Source of the DNA: Metopolophium dirhodum
Taxonomy: Eukaryota; Arthropoda; Insecta; Hemiptera; Aphididae
NCBI RefSeq assembly: GCF_019925205.1
Contig: NC_083564.1
Coordinates: 23,660,447 to 23,724,446 of the forward strand
Reading direction: 5' to 3'
DNA: 64,000 nt
The notes under the pieces were generated by a model that ran no database searches, had not been told where the DNA came from, and was given only the letters and a program-made list of their open reading frames with translations. The position numbers were made by a program, and so were the translations under genes. Of this stretch, positions 1-12,230 are shown piece by piece. Within the stretch, counting starts at the first letter, position 1. Every line of letters starts with the position of its first letter.

Positions 1-1631
1 CGTGTATATGCTAGAGTGATGGTTTCTGGTCATTTTTTATGTACAATTCAATTTTTTGTTATGGAATGATATTCATAAGTAATGGAAAAAATACACGTCG
101 AACTGGAAATATAACTAGCAATGTATAAGAATATATAGGTGTCTTCCTATATTGGACCTTACATAACTGCAAATTACATTCGTGAATAGGTCTAACACAC
201 TTTATATGTAATAATATTATTTTTCAGTGGGATTTTCTTATTTTCGCACCGTGGTATTCCTCTTGTGTAACTTTACAAACAAAACACATTGAGTAATTTA
301 TAATTCATCTTATTATTAGGAGGTTCACGTACACGTTGTTTATATACCTATATTGATAGAATTAAAATTATTATGAGAATGTTAAAATATAATATTATAA
401 TTATTGAAGTTGTATGTAGTCTGTTATGTTTAAAATTCTAGTGGTGTTTTATTGTAAATCCATTCTAAGAATATATTATAGAACAACGTTTTTTATTTTA
501 ATTATTGATTAGTATAATATCATTTTTTCTCACGAATTATTATTTTAAATTTGTCTTACATTATTCTTAATAATTTATAATTTCACTGCACATTGCCAAT
601 GAAATTTCGTTATTAAATTGTACCTACGCGTTTGTATAAGCAATATTATTTAATATAATCAATTTATAAACGAATTTGATTTGTGGTACGTGCAAAGACC
701 GTGGGATAGGGAACGATGATATATGTTCTATATTATAGAGTGTAATGTATTATGGAAAATAGAAAATGTACTTTTAGGACCTCCAATCATTTAGTTGTTT
801 ATGTGATTCGAATGTTTTTCTTGTGCAATAGTTGTTATTCATTTATAGCTAGTTATGCCTAACGATTTTAAGAACCTATTAAATAATGAAAATGAATAAT
901 TATTTGTAATCTTGTCATCTTTTTAAAGGTACCTAACATATAAAAATTCATTTATGCTTTTAAAAGGGTTTTTGTTTAAAACTTGCTTTGTAAGTTAAAG
1001 TAAAGTTAATATTTAGTGAATTATCAGTAGGTATAAAATTAAATAACCTAATTGTTATACACTTATAAACATGTAAAATGTATTTTGTTCATTGAAAATA
1101 TAATTAGATAGTTAATTTATTAGATTTGAAAATATTCTCAAAATAATGCATATTATTTATCTTAAATATCTTAGTCCAGTGTCCAATTATTGTCAGTTAA
1201 ATATACTTATAAACACACAAATTCCACCAATACAGAAATTTCATTTTTTAAAGCGCAATTCAAAATATTCCGTAACCAATCGATGTCTAACCATAGATTA
1301 CCTATAGATACTTTATTGTGTACGTTCTTTACTGGATCGGTGCTTAAATAAACATGATACATCCGTAATATAGAATAGGCGGTATGAGATCAGGTAAAAA
1401 TAATAATTTTTTTCTGAGAATGATGTGTTTATATTTAGGTATTATATTAGAATAAATAAACTTCACTTGTTCTCTAGTGTATATGTATTATATATCGGAT
1501 AAACAACAATTTCAGCGACATGTAATTTGTGCTTTAAAACAATAGAATGTCCTGCTGCAGGATTACTGTATAAAATGGACTGAATATCAGAATAATCCTT
1601 TCTTTTCAGAATTTTTTTTGCATTAAATAGA
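1..1631. other. AT-rich intergenic stretch, no gene seen
   Basis: Very AT-rich sequence with stops in all frames and no long open frame or recognisable exon. Scattered TATA, ATTATT and TACCTA motifs are typical of the non-coding background throughout this window. It ends at the 8-base target duplication of the element at 1632-1977. Confidence 0.6.
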
Positions 1632-1977
1632 CATAGGCGCAACTAGACATTTGAACAGGGGGGTGCTTAGCTCTAGGTTTTTTGTGACTCAATGGGACCT
1701 AACACCATTATTTGCCTGTAAACAAGTAAATACAACCACTAAAACAAAACAAAAACCATAATGCCCCGGGCCCACACCAGACAGTCCAAATTATTTTTAA
1801 AAATAGAACAAAACATAAATCATACTTGGTGTAATACAAATTATTCAATGTTATATTATAAACAATGCTATTGTGTTATAATTGTAATTCGATAAATTAT
1901 CAACTTTTCATTTCAAATTTTTAAATGATTTTTTATGGGGTGCTAAAGACCTGAAGCACCCCCTAGTTGTGCCAATG
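1632..1977. mobile_element. 346 bp hAT-like MITE with 8-bp target duplication
   Basis: The element starts CATAGGCGCAACTAG, and its right end reads as CATTGGCACAACTAG on the opposite strand, so 13 of 15 terminal bases match. It is flanked by a perfect 8-base direct repeat TAAATAGA (1624-1631 and 1978-1985), the target-duplication length of hAT-superfamily transposons. It has no open frame and is therefore non-autonomous. G- and C-runs lie just inside both ends (ggggggtgctt on the left, agcaccccc on the right), so the subterminal sequence is also inverted. Similar ends occur at 6538-6546 and in the element at 30145-30286. The hAT assignment rests on duplication length and end structure, not on a transposase. 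Confidence 0.75.
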
Positions 1978-3177
1978 TAAATAGATCACCGAGTAAGTTT
2001 ATTAACCTGTAGGTACTGTGAAACCATTAAGCTTCAAATGGGGATATAGTTATATTGATTAAAATTTTTTGGCTGATCTAAAAAAGATATGTTGACAACT
2101 ACATTTGTATTAATAGCCAATATTTGACTTGACGACCTTCGTGTAGTATAACATAATATATTATGTACTTGTACAATAATTTTATCTTAAAATCTCAATT
2201 ATGAATTAATATATTAGTAATTTCGGGTGCTATTTGTTTTACGCATAACATAACTAATAAATATGACGTATGGGGAATAATTTTTATACCTAAAAATAAA
2301 TGCATGAGAAATTATCATTTTGGTATTACATATTACCTCTGATATCCATTTACTTTCTAGTTTTAATTGTTGCACTGTTTTTACGATTCTGATTCCAGCG
2401 AGAGATGTAAGTGTACCCCGGTACGGCGGCGGTACCCGTGTTAAACTTTGTCTCTATTGTGTTTTATCTGTCACTACTTTTACTTATACTTTTACGCTCT
2501 AAAAATCATTTAACTATTAACCGGTTTTTAAGTATATAATACGGTTTAATCGTTTTTTTTTTACATTGTTTATAATGAATAATTGGTATTGGCGTGAGAT
2601 GAAGTCCTTTGATATAATGTGTCACGATCGTGACTTTAACCATAGATAAAACCAACTACTATACAAGTTTTGTTTTGCAACAAATCATTCCTCAATTACA
2701 TTATTTTAAAAATATATTTATATAATTTTTAGTTTTCTTATTTATGATCTAGATTTTCATTTTATACACCTATACAACAGTGTTTTTTTTTATGCATAAT
2801 CCACTTTTTTCACTACCATGCTTTATATTAAAATTAGATACCTATACAGTATACGACAGTTAAAAATATAATGATTAAAACTATTACAAAAAAAAAATAT
2901 ATAATTTTGGTAGACATTATTTATCATATTCTACCAATTCATCATTTTAAGCGTTAAAAAAACAATCTGAAACTGTCATTTTATTCTAATTATTGTTAAA
3001 TACGTGATTTTTAAATGTAGTCTTACATCGAAGAAATAAAATTTTTCAAAAAAAAATTCATTTAAATAGTTAATAATTATTATATGTATAATGTACCTAT
3101 ATATAAAAATATATATATTTGTATATAATACTCTATAAATTATAATATAATAATGATAATATCAAAATTTCACGTAC
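1978..3177. other. Intergenic sequence or intron of the gene whose first exon is at 3178-3253
   Basis: AT-rich sequence. A GC-richer patch at about 2395-2450 contains a GGTAC-rich stretch but no convincing exon. If the signal-peptide exon at 3178-3253 is real, this stretch is its first intron on the minus strand. No minus-strand exon accepting phase 1 was found between position 1 and 3178. Confidence 0.4.
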
Positions 3178-3253
3178 CTGTGTCGATACCGTGCACTGCG
3201 TTGTAACTCAACAACAGAACACCATAAAACACAATACTACTAAACGTGTCCAT
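3178..3253 (-). CDS. Putative first coding exon (signal peptide) of an off-window secreted protein gene, partial
   Basis: On the minus strand an ATG at 3253 opens 25 codons that read as a signal peptide: MDTFSSIVF, a hydrophobic core YGVLLLS, then NAVHG as a plausible cleavage region. The frame ends at a good splice donor, G|GTACGTG, leaving one base over. This design (short signal-peptide exon, phase-1 donor) is the same as exon 1 of the chitin-binding gene at 25885-25957, which suggests a secreted or cuticle protein, but the rest of the gene is not visible and would lie beyond the left edge. The moderately GC-rich sequence at 3254-3400 upstream on the minus strand could be its 5' UTR. A chance open frame cannot be excluded. 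Confidence 0.45.
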
Positions 3254-4726
3254 CGTGCACACAGTACTGCTGTACATGCCGCTGCATTCGATCGGAATAA
3301 CCACTGTCCAAGAGCTGCGCAGAGGTCCTCCTCCTTGAAGCTTCGTTGCAGTACAAGCAGCGGCTATAGTGAACGGGAAATGGCAAATTCTAAAATAATA
3401 AACAGCCAATAGAAATGTACACATAGTTATATAATTACCTGTGTTATTAAGTATTAATTTTAATACAATATAATATAATAGGTATAGACTCGTAGGTATA
3501 GAATCGACTAAACTATCCAAACGTTCGATAAATCACCAGTTATAAAATATGTTTTATACATGAGCGACGTAATATTATTTAATACATTTTGTAAATCGAA
3601 TATTTGTTTAGGTATTTTTATTTTTACGCGTATACCTACATATATTATATTATTATGGTTATTACGTAAAAATATTTCGTTAAAGTATTTTTATTCTATA
3701 TTGAAGCACAAACACTGCACCTTGACATCGTGACCACTGGCATACAATTATTACGGAATTACATTATTTCTTTAAAATATGTGCTGATGCCCTGACGGTG
3801 TTATACTGTTACATCTCACGTACATATATAAATATATTTACATTTGAGATTATAAAAAAATTTATCTTATACATTAATGTTTTATTATGAATATTTATAC
3901 TTTCGGTAAAATAACTAGAAGTATGTGTGCAACGGTTTGATCAAATTACTTTTTAAGATGTGTTAATACACACTGTTGTTTAAGTTGTTTGTTAATCTTA
4001 TCATTTTATCATAGATACTGTTCTTTAACATTTTGTTAATTTTTAAGAGCATTTTTCTTCGTATTTAGTAAAATTTTAGGAGCACCAAACGGGTGGATTA
4101 TAAACACTAAAATAACGATGTGATTTGTTTCATTTTAGTTACATACATTTAAATTCGTTGTTTTGATTTCATATTTTTAAAATTAAGCACTGAACCAAAA
4201 CAATAATATTATATGAACACCAAAATGAAATGCTTTAAAGCTATCACAATTGAATGAGAAAAACTTAAGTATACTAATATTATAAAAAAAAAACAAATAA
4301 ATTATTATTTAGGTGTTCTTATTTTGTTAAGAAAGTCGAATATATCAATACAGCTATATAACGTGGTTATTTTTAAAATTTTTTATGATGAATTAAAACG
4401 TTTGTTTTGATTTTAAAAGTATGAGAAACTGAGCAGTTTAATAAATAATGGATCCATGCAATTATATTTGTAAAATGTAACATAGGTAGTATAGTTAGGT
4501 ATATTATTTTGTAAAATCAATTTCTAATATGCTTTGACAATTTTATCTTAACTAGGAAATGTGTGCTTCGGTACAGTCTGAAACATGTATATAGACATAT
4601 TATAGACGAATTTATTAGTTTTAAATATTATATTAGTTTATATTTGATGCCTGATGGCATAGGTGATAGGTATTAGGTAGTAAGTAGTAACTATATTATA
4701 AGGTCAGTACATAAAAAATATAACAC
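3254..4726. other. Intergenic stretch
   Basis: About 3254-3400 has higher GC content and may be the 5' UTR or promoter of the minus-strand exon at 3178-3253. The rest is AT-rich with no supportable gene or repeat. Confidence 0.4.
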
Positions 4727-5136
4727 TGTGGCTTAATGCAAGAAGGGCCCATGTCACATTTGAATGAATTTGAGATTATTTGACCAATATATCATTAATA
4801 TTTGATTACTTTATTTGTGGTAAAACGGCCAATGTCTGATGCAGTATGACCGACTTAATACATAAGTACATTGGCCATTTCGAAATCAATCAATAAAGTT
4901 TATAATATATGTTGCTAACATTATGTGCAATTGAATATTATTATTAGATTTTAATAAAAAAGTTAAGTTGTTTTGTTATGTTTCATTAAATTAAGAATGA
5001 AAATCAAATTTATTCATAAAAATTCTAAAACTTTACTTAAAACCTATAGTATACATTTTTTTTTAAATTGGCCTATTTTAAAATTCAATTTCCCAATAAG
5101 GTTTTTTGACATTGTACTTTCTTGCACCAAGCCATA
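4727..5136. mobile_element. 410 bp terminal-inverted-repeat element (MITE-like)
   Basis: The first 30 bases (4727-4756) and the reverse complement of the last 30 (5107-5136) match at 23 of 30 positions, sharing TGGCTT, TGCAAGAA and ATGTCA blocks. A second perfect 9-base inverted pair, GGCCAATGT (4827-4835) and ACATTGGCC (4868-4876), lies inside. No coding capacity is present. No clear target duplication was recognised, so the superfamily is unknown and the exact edges may be off by a few bases. Confidence 0.55.
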
Positions 5137-7850
5137 GAATGATTGTGATGAAAACAATGTTATAAATTATTACTATAGACTATTCAAAAGTTATGGATGA
5201 TTTTATTAAACATATAAACATTTTTTATTAGAACAACTTAATAACACGCACTACATTTGTTACCTACGATTAATTTTTAAAATACATAATATGTAATAAT
5301 TTTTTGTATAATATGATGACCACAGGTCTTAATTTATTTTATTTTTGAAACGTGTAGTATATATTGATTTACAGTTTTCACTTACATAGTTAAATCATAA
5401 CTTAAAATATAACATTCAGTACTTAGTGATATACACTGATACCTACCTAATACATTTTAGAGGCTGTTTTTATATATGTGTGGAGTCCGTGATGTATTTT
5501 AATGTACTTTGTTAAATAAATGATAAATATTATTATATATACATATTTTACGAAAAATACATATTTTTGTCATTAGTTCCGGTTATACAAATTAATAGTC
5601 GTATCTGGAGGATTTCACTATGATACCTAAGCGTTCATTTCCCTACAAAACACAATCATATTTACGATATTAAAACGAAAGTAGTTGTTGACAGTGAATA
5701 GCAACAGTAGCTATATAACAAGTATATGAAAACTTCAAATATAAAAATGTATTAAAATTACCATATAATATGTACGTAAACACACATTTTGTATTATCGA
5801 TAAAGTATTAAACATTCTATTAGCGCAAAAACTCTTTCTTTTTTTATGTAATTATTATTAAACTTGAATTAGCATCACAATCTTCTGGGTACAAAATTGA
5901 TTTACATTAATTGTAATGTAAGAAAATAGAAATGGTTATTATTTATTTACAAGTAACAATTATTATTAAAATAAATAATATTATAACGACGGTAAATAAA
6001 TATTTAGTTGTATTACTGTCTATATAGGTAGAGACATTCTTTCTCATTATATTATATTCTTCGCTTGCAGTCTTTTGAAATTCAATTTTCTCAACTCCCT
6101 TTCCCAAAACCCATTTATTATCTTCCTCATTGCATGCTTAACATCCTAAATTTTAATTCTAGCACTCCAAATCCCGTAATTATCTTATATAATATTAAAA
6201 TCTACACATACCACTATTGGTCAAGATAGACTATCAATAAATTATCCACATCTAAAGAAATCCATAGTGAAATTATTTTAAATAAATATATTGAAAACAA
6301 CACAGAGTACATTGTAATTAATTTTTAGTATAATTATTACTTGATAATAAATAAAAATAATTTGTTTTGCACTTTTGCATAAAATGTTTTTAATAATATA
6401 TAAATAAATTGATTTAATCTATAGTTAATTAATTTTTTTAATAGAGATCAAATGTGTGAGGGTCTAAGTATTTCTCCGGTATGTTTCCTCTAGAACTTCT
6501 TTGGCGCTTAAGCCCCCCAAATACTTTTGGGTGATTGCGCCTATGCTCTTATTTATCAATAAATCTCATTCCTTAAAAATCTAACTACTCTTAGTTATGT
6601 TTTGTATGTTAATACTGTGTGTCTGTGTAATTTATTATTAAAATCCAAGATAATGATAATAAACCTATTTTATAATAACCTGTTTGTATGTCGATGGATC
6701 TTAACGAGAGTGTATTCAAATAATACCATGTTTAGTTGAACTTTTAAAAACTCTTATAAAACTACTTTTTCTTTGTACACACTTGAGGTTCATAAATATT
6801 TCTATACTCGTCTTGGATTATATTTTTAACTGTCAATTATAAAGGTCTAAGAGTTAAATCATAATATCATAATATCTAATATATAAGAGTAAATAAAATA
6901 CATCAAGTCGTTAATGTCGATATATATAGCTGTTGTCGCATTACTCTAAGTCGTGCCTTCTATACGTTTACAGGGAAAGTATATATAAGTGAAACGTCTC
7001 TATATGTATAGATTATTCGAAATAAACTATTTTTTTATTTATTTGGTAATACCCAAATGCATATTCATGCATTATGATTAGCTGCATTTAAATCACAATA
7101 AAACGCCTGTCGAACATATTGTCATGTTGAAGGGATCATTAAACCATATATTATAAAGCCATATAGGAATACAATATTATGATCATCCGTTTGTCCTCCG
7201 TCAGAGCAAAGGTTAACCCACGGAGAAAACAATAGATGTTATACGTCATGCACGGATCGCCGCGCGATGTGCCTTAATGCCTTGTAAAATTACAAGAGTA
7301 TAATATTATTATTATGATTACTACTATAGTATATCGTGTGATCGAGTTGTATAAAAATAAGAACAAGGACGACTAGATTTTATACTGCATTGTGACAATA
7401 TGCATTCGAGGTAAAACCGATGGTCCCTAACAATTGTGCGTTTCACGTATCGAACGGACGAAACACAAAACATTTGAGCTAAACCCAGTCCGATTGAAGA
7501 ATCGTATGAATTGTAGGTATATAATAAATATATTGTCATAACACGGGTGGTCCGTAATTCAAGTGTACGCCTATATATAATATTATTATTGTACTGCAGG
7601 TATAAAGTATATGTACGGTTATAAAGTTCAACGTACCTCTATATTTTTTTGACAATTTTCCAATAGCGATATCATTCGAGACCGTGTATAATGATTAATG
7701 ATCGACAACTGATCATCAAACGATAGTATAATAATATTATATGACATTTTCGTCACGCATCGAAAACAACCTGTACATAATATGAGACCTATTCGACGAG
7801 ATTTGGCACGTGCAGACGACGAATATACCGTCGTGACTGTTGGACATCAC
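5137..7850. other. Intergenic stretch with one transposon-end remnant
   Basis: No gene is supported. The segment ending GCGCCTATG at 6538-6546, preceded by a C-run and a G-run, has the same terminal motif as the MITE at 1632-1977 in reverse orientation and is probably the right end of a related copy. Its left end was not found. Confidence 0.4.
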
Positions 7851-8410
7851 AAAAAATAGTTTTTTTTTTTTTAAATATTGATTTCGTTCGCGGCGCCGAA
7901 TATACCGCGATTCGTGACTGCAGGATATTGTATAAAAAAGTTTTTCTTAAAATATAATATATTGATCTCGTCCGCGTCGCTGATCTGCTGCAGTGCGTAG
8001 AAAGTCGGAATTTACGTATTTTGCTATATTGTTTTACCTTCGCGTGCCGTGTTTTTTTTTCTTAACGCCGCCACGTCGCGTCGTGAGCTTTAGGCTCTGA
8101 ATCCCATTTGTGTTACAAATAAATCAGCACTCCCGTGCATGCGTTCGCCTTCGTTCGCGCGTGTTGTATATTATCAATATAATAATACGATTATTACATC
8201 GATGGCGCTCCGTAAATCCGTCAGTTTCGTTTCGTAAGATCGATCAATGTTTTTTTTAAATGAATAATTTTGTTTATCGCAGTGCGAGAAACCATCTTGT
8301 GCGTGTATCGCGTTTATTTGAACATCCCGATCCGATCACGCAAAAAAACGACCTAACCTTAAACCGGACGTCGTCTCGTGCGCCGTACTCGTTTCGGGAT
8401 TGATTATTAA
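7850..8410. promoter_or_regulatory. CpG-rich patch, possible promoter or 5' UTR of unknown gene
   Basis: Compared with its surroundings this block is rich in CG dinucleotides (repeated CGCG, TCGCGTCG and GTTCGCGCG motifs) and contains arthropod initiator-like TCAGT at about 8221. In this window such composition otherwise accompanies exons and gene starts. No coding exon with clear splice sites could be assigned, so this is a guess from composition alone; a non-coding transcript is equally possible. Confidence 0.25.
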
Positions 8411-10499
8411 TTGTGATGAATCGAATTAGCCGATACGTGAACGTTTTGTGCATATAATATTATGTCATAACTTGTATATACGCTTAAATGCATTATTGAG
8501 TAAGATTTAGTAAGTCACAGCGATGCTAAATGTATTATGTTACGCTGTTATGAATAATACCTGTGAGAGATGAGTGTACATATTATACTAAAGATATGTG
8601 TACACCTACCTGAATAAATTCGCCACAAAAACTAGTTGTAAGACGACTTTTTTTATACGACAGCAAAATATTATAAAGTTTAATACGTTCTCGCTGGATT
8701 GAGAGTTTCATTGCGTCATATTTCTCTCGGCGGTATTTGATCTGACTCTACTCGTGACCGGGGAAGAAGATGCCGCGTAAAAATTGCTCTCGGGGTGTCA
8801 TCTCGCTGAATATTATAGGAAATAAAATTGTTCAACACATTATCGTGTGTAAAATAAAACTGATGCGTGTGCGCGTACATAAAAATACATTAAAAAAAAT
8901 AGTGTTCGAAGGAAGTTCGCATTCATTTTTTATGTGTTTCGTTTACGTGTATTCCAGAAATTGATGAGTATCATGAATTGTATCTAATAATTAAACGAAA
9001 TTATTATGTGTACGAAGCCGAGAGTTAACTTTCACGTTAAAATGGCCAACTAGAATGATCTGTGATGTGTGTATGTTGTATGTGTGTGAACTGAATTCCG
9101 AGACTCAGTTAATGATCCGTCTACTTTCGTTTTTCACAATTAATTTAAAATACGCATTTTTATGTTATATTTTACATAACCGCATCGAGTCCCTCGTGTC
9201 CGAGCAAAAATATTACAATCTAACCACCACGAAAAAATCCAGACAACATGCACATAATATATTATATATATAATTTTAAACGAATGAAGAATGATGCGAC
9301 TGCTGTGGACTCGTATTATTGTCTTCGCGGGTTATCGTTTTTCAGCTAGATAAAAATACTTCCTAGTGTTGTATCATACAGGAAGAATAATTGACATAAA
9401 ATTAGAGCGAAAGTAATATAATATGTGTATAGTAATTGTAGTTCGTTATTTTTTTTTTCATTATTCTCAAAACTGGTCTTGACATTGATTTCTGGCCACT
9501 TATTAGAATCGCGCCCTTGAGGACGTGCCTAAACGGTGAAAGTAATCGGCTATAGTAAGATTATAATTGTTGTTAATTTATATATTTATTTATTTTTCAC
9601 CAATCGTTTATTGTGTGCACCGGTGCCACCTAATGATGGCGATACTGGTTACAATTACTGTACAATCCCAGTATCCGAGTATTCTTGGATTTTATATTAT
9701 ATAGACGTTTTTTAACCAATTTTTATCGCCTGACGTTTCTTTTCGTATGTATGGTCAAATTTGTTGACTATCGAATTATAGAAAGTAGAAATTAAACAAC
9801 ACGACTGTTCGGCCAAGAATAATTTACGATACTTAATTACATATGTTATAATGATATTAAAGAAAAATCTGTCTTTTAAAGTAGGTGTTTAAACTTAACG
9901 TATAATAGACTAAACGATATTGATGTATACCAGATGTTATGCCGAACTAAGCCATTCACGAAAATCAATCCTAGTATCTCAAAACTTGACAGTGGCATTT
10001 TACGAAAACACTAAAATGGAAACTGCAAAGTAATCATCAGGTCTAAGAAAATAAAATTTACCCTTTGTTAGTATTCTACTGTGATACTTTTTAATTAAAT
10101 TTGTAACATTATCCAAATAATGACCAAAATAAAAGTTTTAAAATAATTTTAAGTAAGTAGACATAATATTAAACATACAGTACCTAGTTTGTTTTAAGCT
10201 TTTAAATATTTACATTTGCAATTCTAATTGCACTAATAAAACTATTAAAGTATCGAACTCTAAAATAAGATACTATTCGTATGTAACTAAGAAGGATTTA
10301 CCTTACAATTCAGCCTCTCGGTTAGTATTCCTGTACGGGAAATGGAATGGTTTGTAGGTATGTCGTTGCACCGGTGATCGATATTGATCGACTGAACTTT
10401 TTTAAATCATTGACGTTACACCCATTTTTGATATGTAAATAACTGGCGGGGGCTCAAGATAATCTCTATTATTAACATACTTAGCCAATACAATTAATT
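8411..10499. other. Stretch without a supportable gene
   Basis: Short open frames at 8770-8964 and 9055-9273 are 60-70 codons long, have no recognisable domain and lack splice-site support. I treat them as chance. Nothing else was seen. Confidence 0.4.
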
Positions 10500-12230
10500 A
10501 AAAAGGTGGGCAAGTGGATGTCGCTCTGCTGTACTGTAGGTTACAAGTGGGTCACTGTATAATGGATGGTATTAAATTTGAATTCAATGATATATCATTG
10601 TATAAGAAAAACGATTCTGAGTGGAGACGATATGTCAGTCTAGGTATAAGACATATTATACACTTATCTATGGTATTAAAAAAAAAATTGACCTATAATA
10701 AATTCCAAATTAATCATATCACAATATCCATTAGGTACATATAACGCGTTATACATCAACAACAAACCGTGATACTATCATCATAATATATCGATGAAAA
10801 TATTACAAATTAGAAGTTTCAAGTGCCCACGAATAATATTATACAATCACAACAAAATAACTAAAATAGTTATTCTAGGTTTTTATGTAATTTCGTCCAA
10901 ATTTGAACTTAAAATGACTATACAAATAAACTGTGCTTGTGTATTTTTTAGATTTTTTGGTAACCGAATTATCTATTTACATGGAATCTTGTTTTAAATT
11001 TTCAATCCTTAGCTATAAAAACTGAACATTTTATAATTTATTAATTACAATGGTTGATAATTTTCGAGATTTTGATAAATTCTGTCCAAATTTGATCTTT
11101 AAATGCTTATAAAAAAAAACTGTGCCTATGTATTTTCAATATTTTTCAACTGCTATTGTAAAAATATATCAGGAGTCTTGTATTAAATTTTTACACTTTT
11201 TGGCCCAACAGATAAAACTTTATTGATATTTATAGAAAAAAAAACTAAAAAAATTGAAAACTGAAAATGCCCGTAAACAGCTCAAAAAGTGTCAAAATAT
11301 TTTCAAAATTGTATGGTGTATAGGAAATGCTAATATAAACATTCAGTGAAATTTTCATGTATCTACAGTTATTCGTTTTTGAATTACAAGAAAATAAGGA
11401 AATCGGTACATGAGAAATCGAGTGAATATCTAATGTTGTAAAAATATGAATTTAAAACGCTCATAAAAATTTAATTTGACTTTCTTGTAGAAATTTTTTT
11501 TTTGATAAAGTTAGACAAACTTATGAGGAATCTTGTATTAGATTTTAAAATCTTAGATTTAAAAAGAAAATTTTTTATGAATTTCTAACTCAAAATAATT
11601 TGCAAATTTTCGTGATTTTTCCGTATTTTTTCAAGATTTGAACTTTAAACGTGTATAAAAAAAAACTGTGACTAAGGATTTTTAATTTTTTTCATCTGCC
11701 TTTGAAACAATAACCTAGGAGCCTTCTATTAAATTTTCAAGCTTTTTTACCCAACAAATAAAATTTTATTGATATTTATAGAAAAAAAATTTAAAAAAAC
11801 TGAAAACTGACAATGTCCGTAAACAGTTCAAAAAAAGTCAAATTATTTTCAAAATTGTATTGTGTATAGAAAATGCAAATATAAACAACCAGTGAAAATT
11901 TCATGCATCTACGGTCATTTGTTTTAGAGTTACACCAATAACCAAAATCGATTTTGTTAAAAATCGATTTTGCGTAAAAATTCCCGTTTTTCCTTAATTT
12001 TTCTTTTGTTTTTCACATCGCTTTTGAAAACTACTGGGAAATTAAAATTTTGACCTCCCCAATGCACCAACGATATTCACTTTCCCATCGAACAAGATAC
12101 TGAAGTCGAAAATCGAAGCATTATTTCGACTACTTATCGTGTACACAGACACAAAAATAAAAAAAAAAATAAAAAAAAAAAACACACATCATTGTAAAAT
12201 CAATACATTCATCGTTTCACTCAGAATCTA
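10500..12230. repeat. About 1.7 kb interspersed repeat containing two ~546 bp tandem units
   Basis: A block with a short-range repeat structure. The phrase ATTGATATTTATAGAAAAAA occurs at 11222 and again at 11768, with similar flanks over several hundred bases: GAAAACTGA, CGTAAACAG and TTCAAAATTGTAT appear in the same order in both. This gives a unit of about 546 bp present twice (roughly 10,860-11,405 and 11,405-11,950). Within each unit two weaker half-repeats share the phrase CTTGTATTA. Inverted arms flank the block: GATTCTGAGTG at 10614-10624, and its complement at 12218-12228. The left part (from about 10,514) resembles a repeat I recall as widespread in aphid genomes. No coding capacity was found. 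Confidence 0.65.

Noticed and set aside
8770..9273. Two open frames of 64 and 72 codons
   Set aside because: Composition like the background, no recognisable motif, no splice partners.
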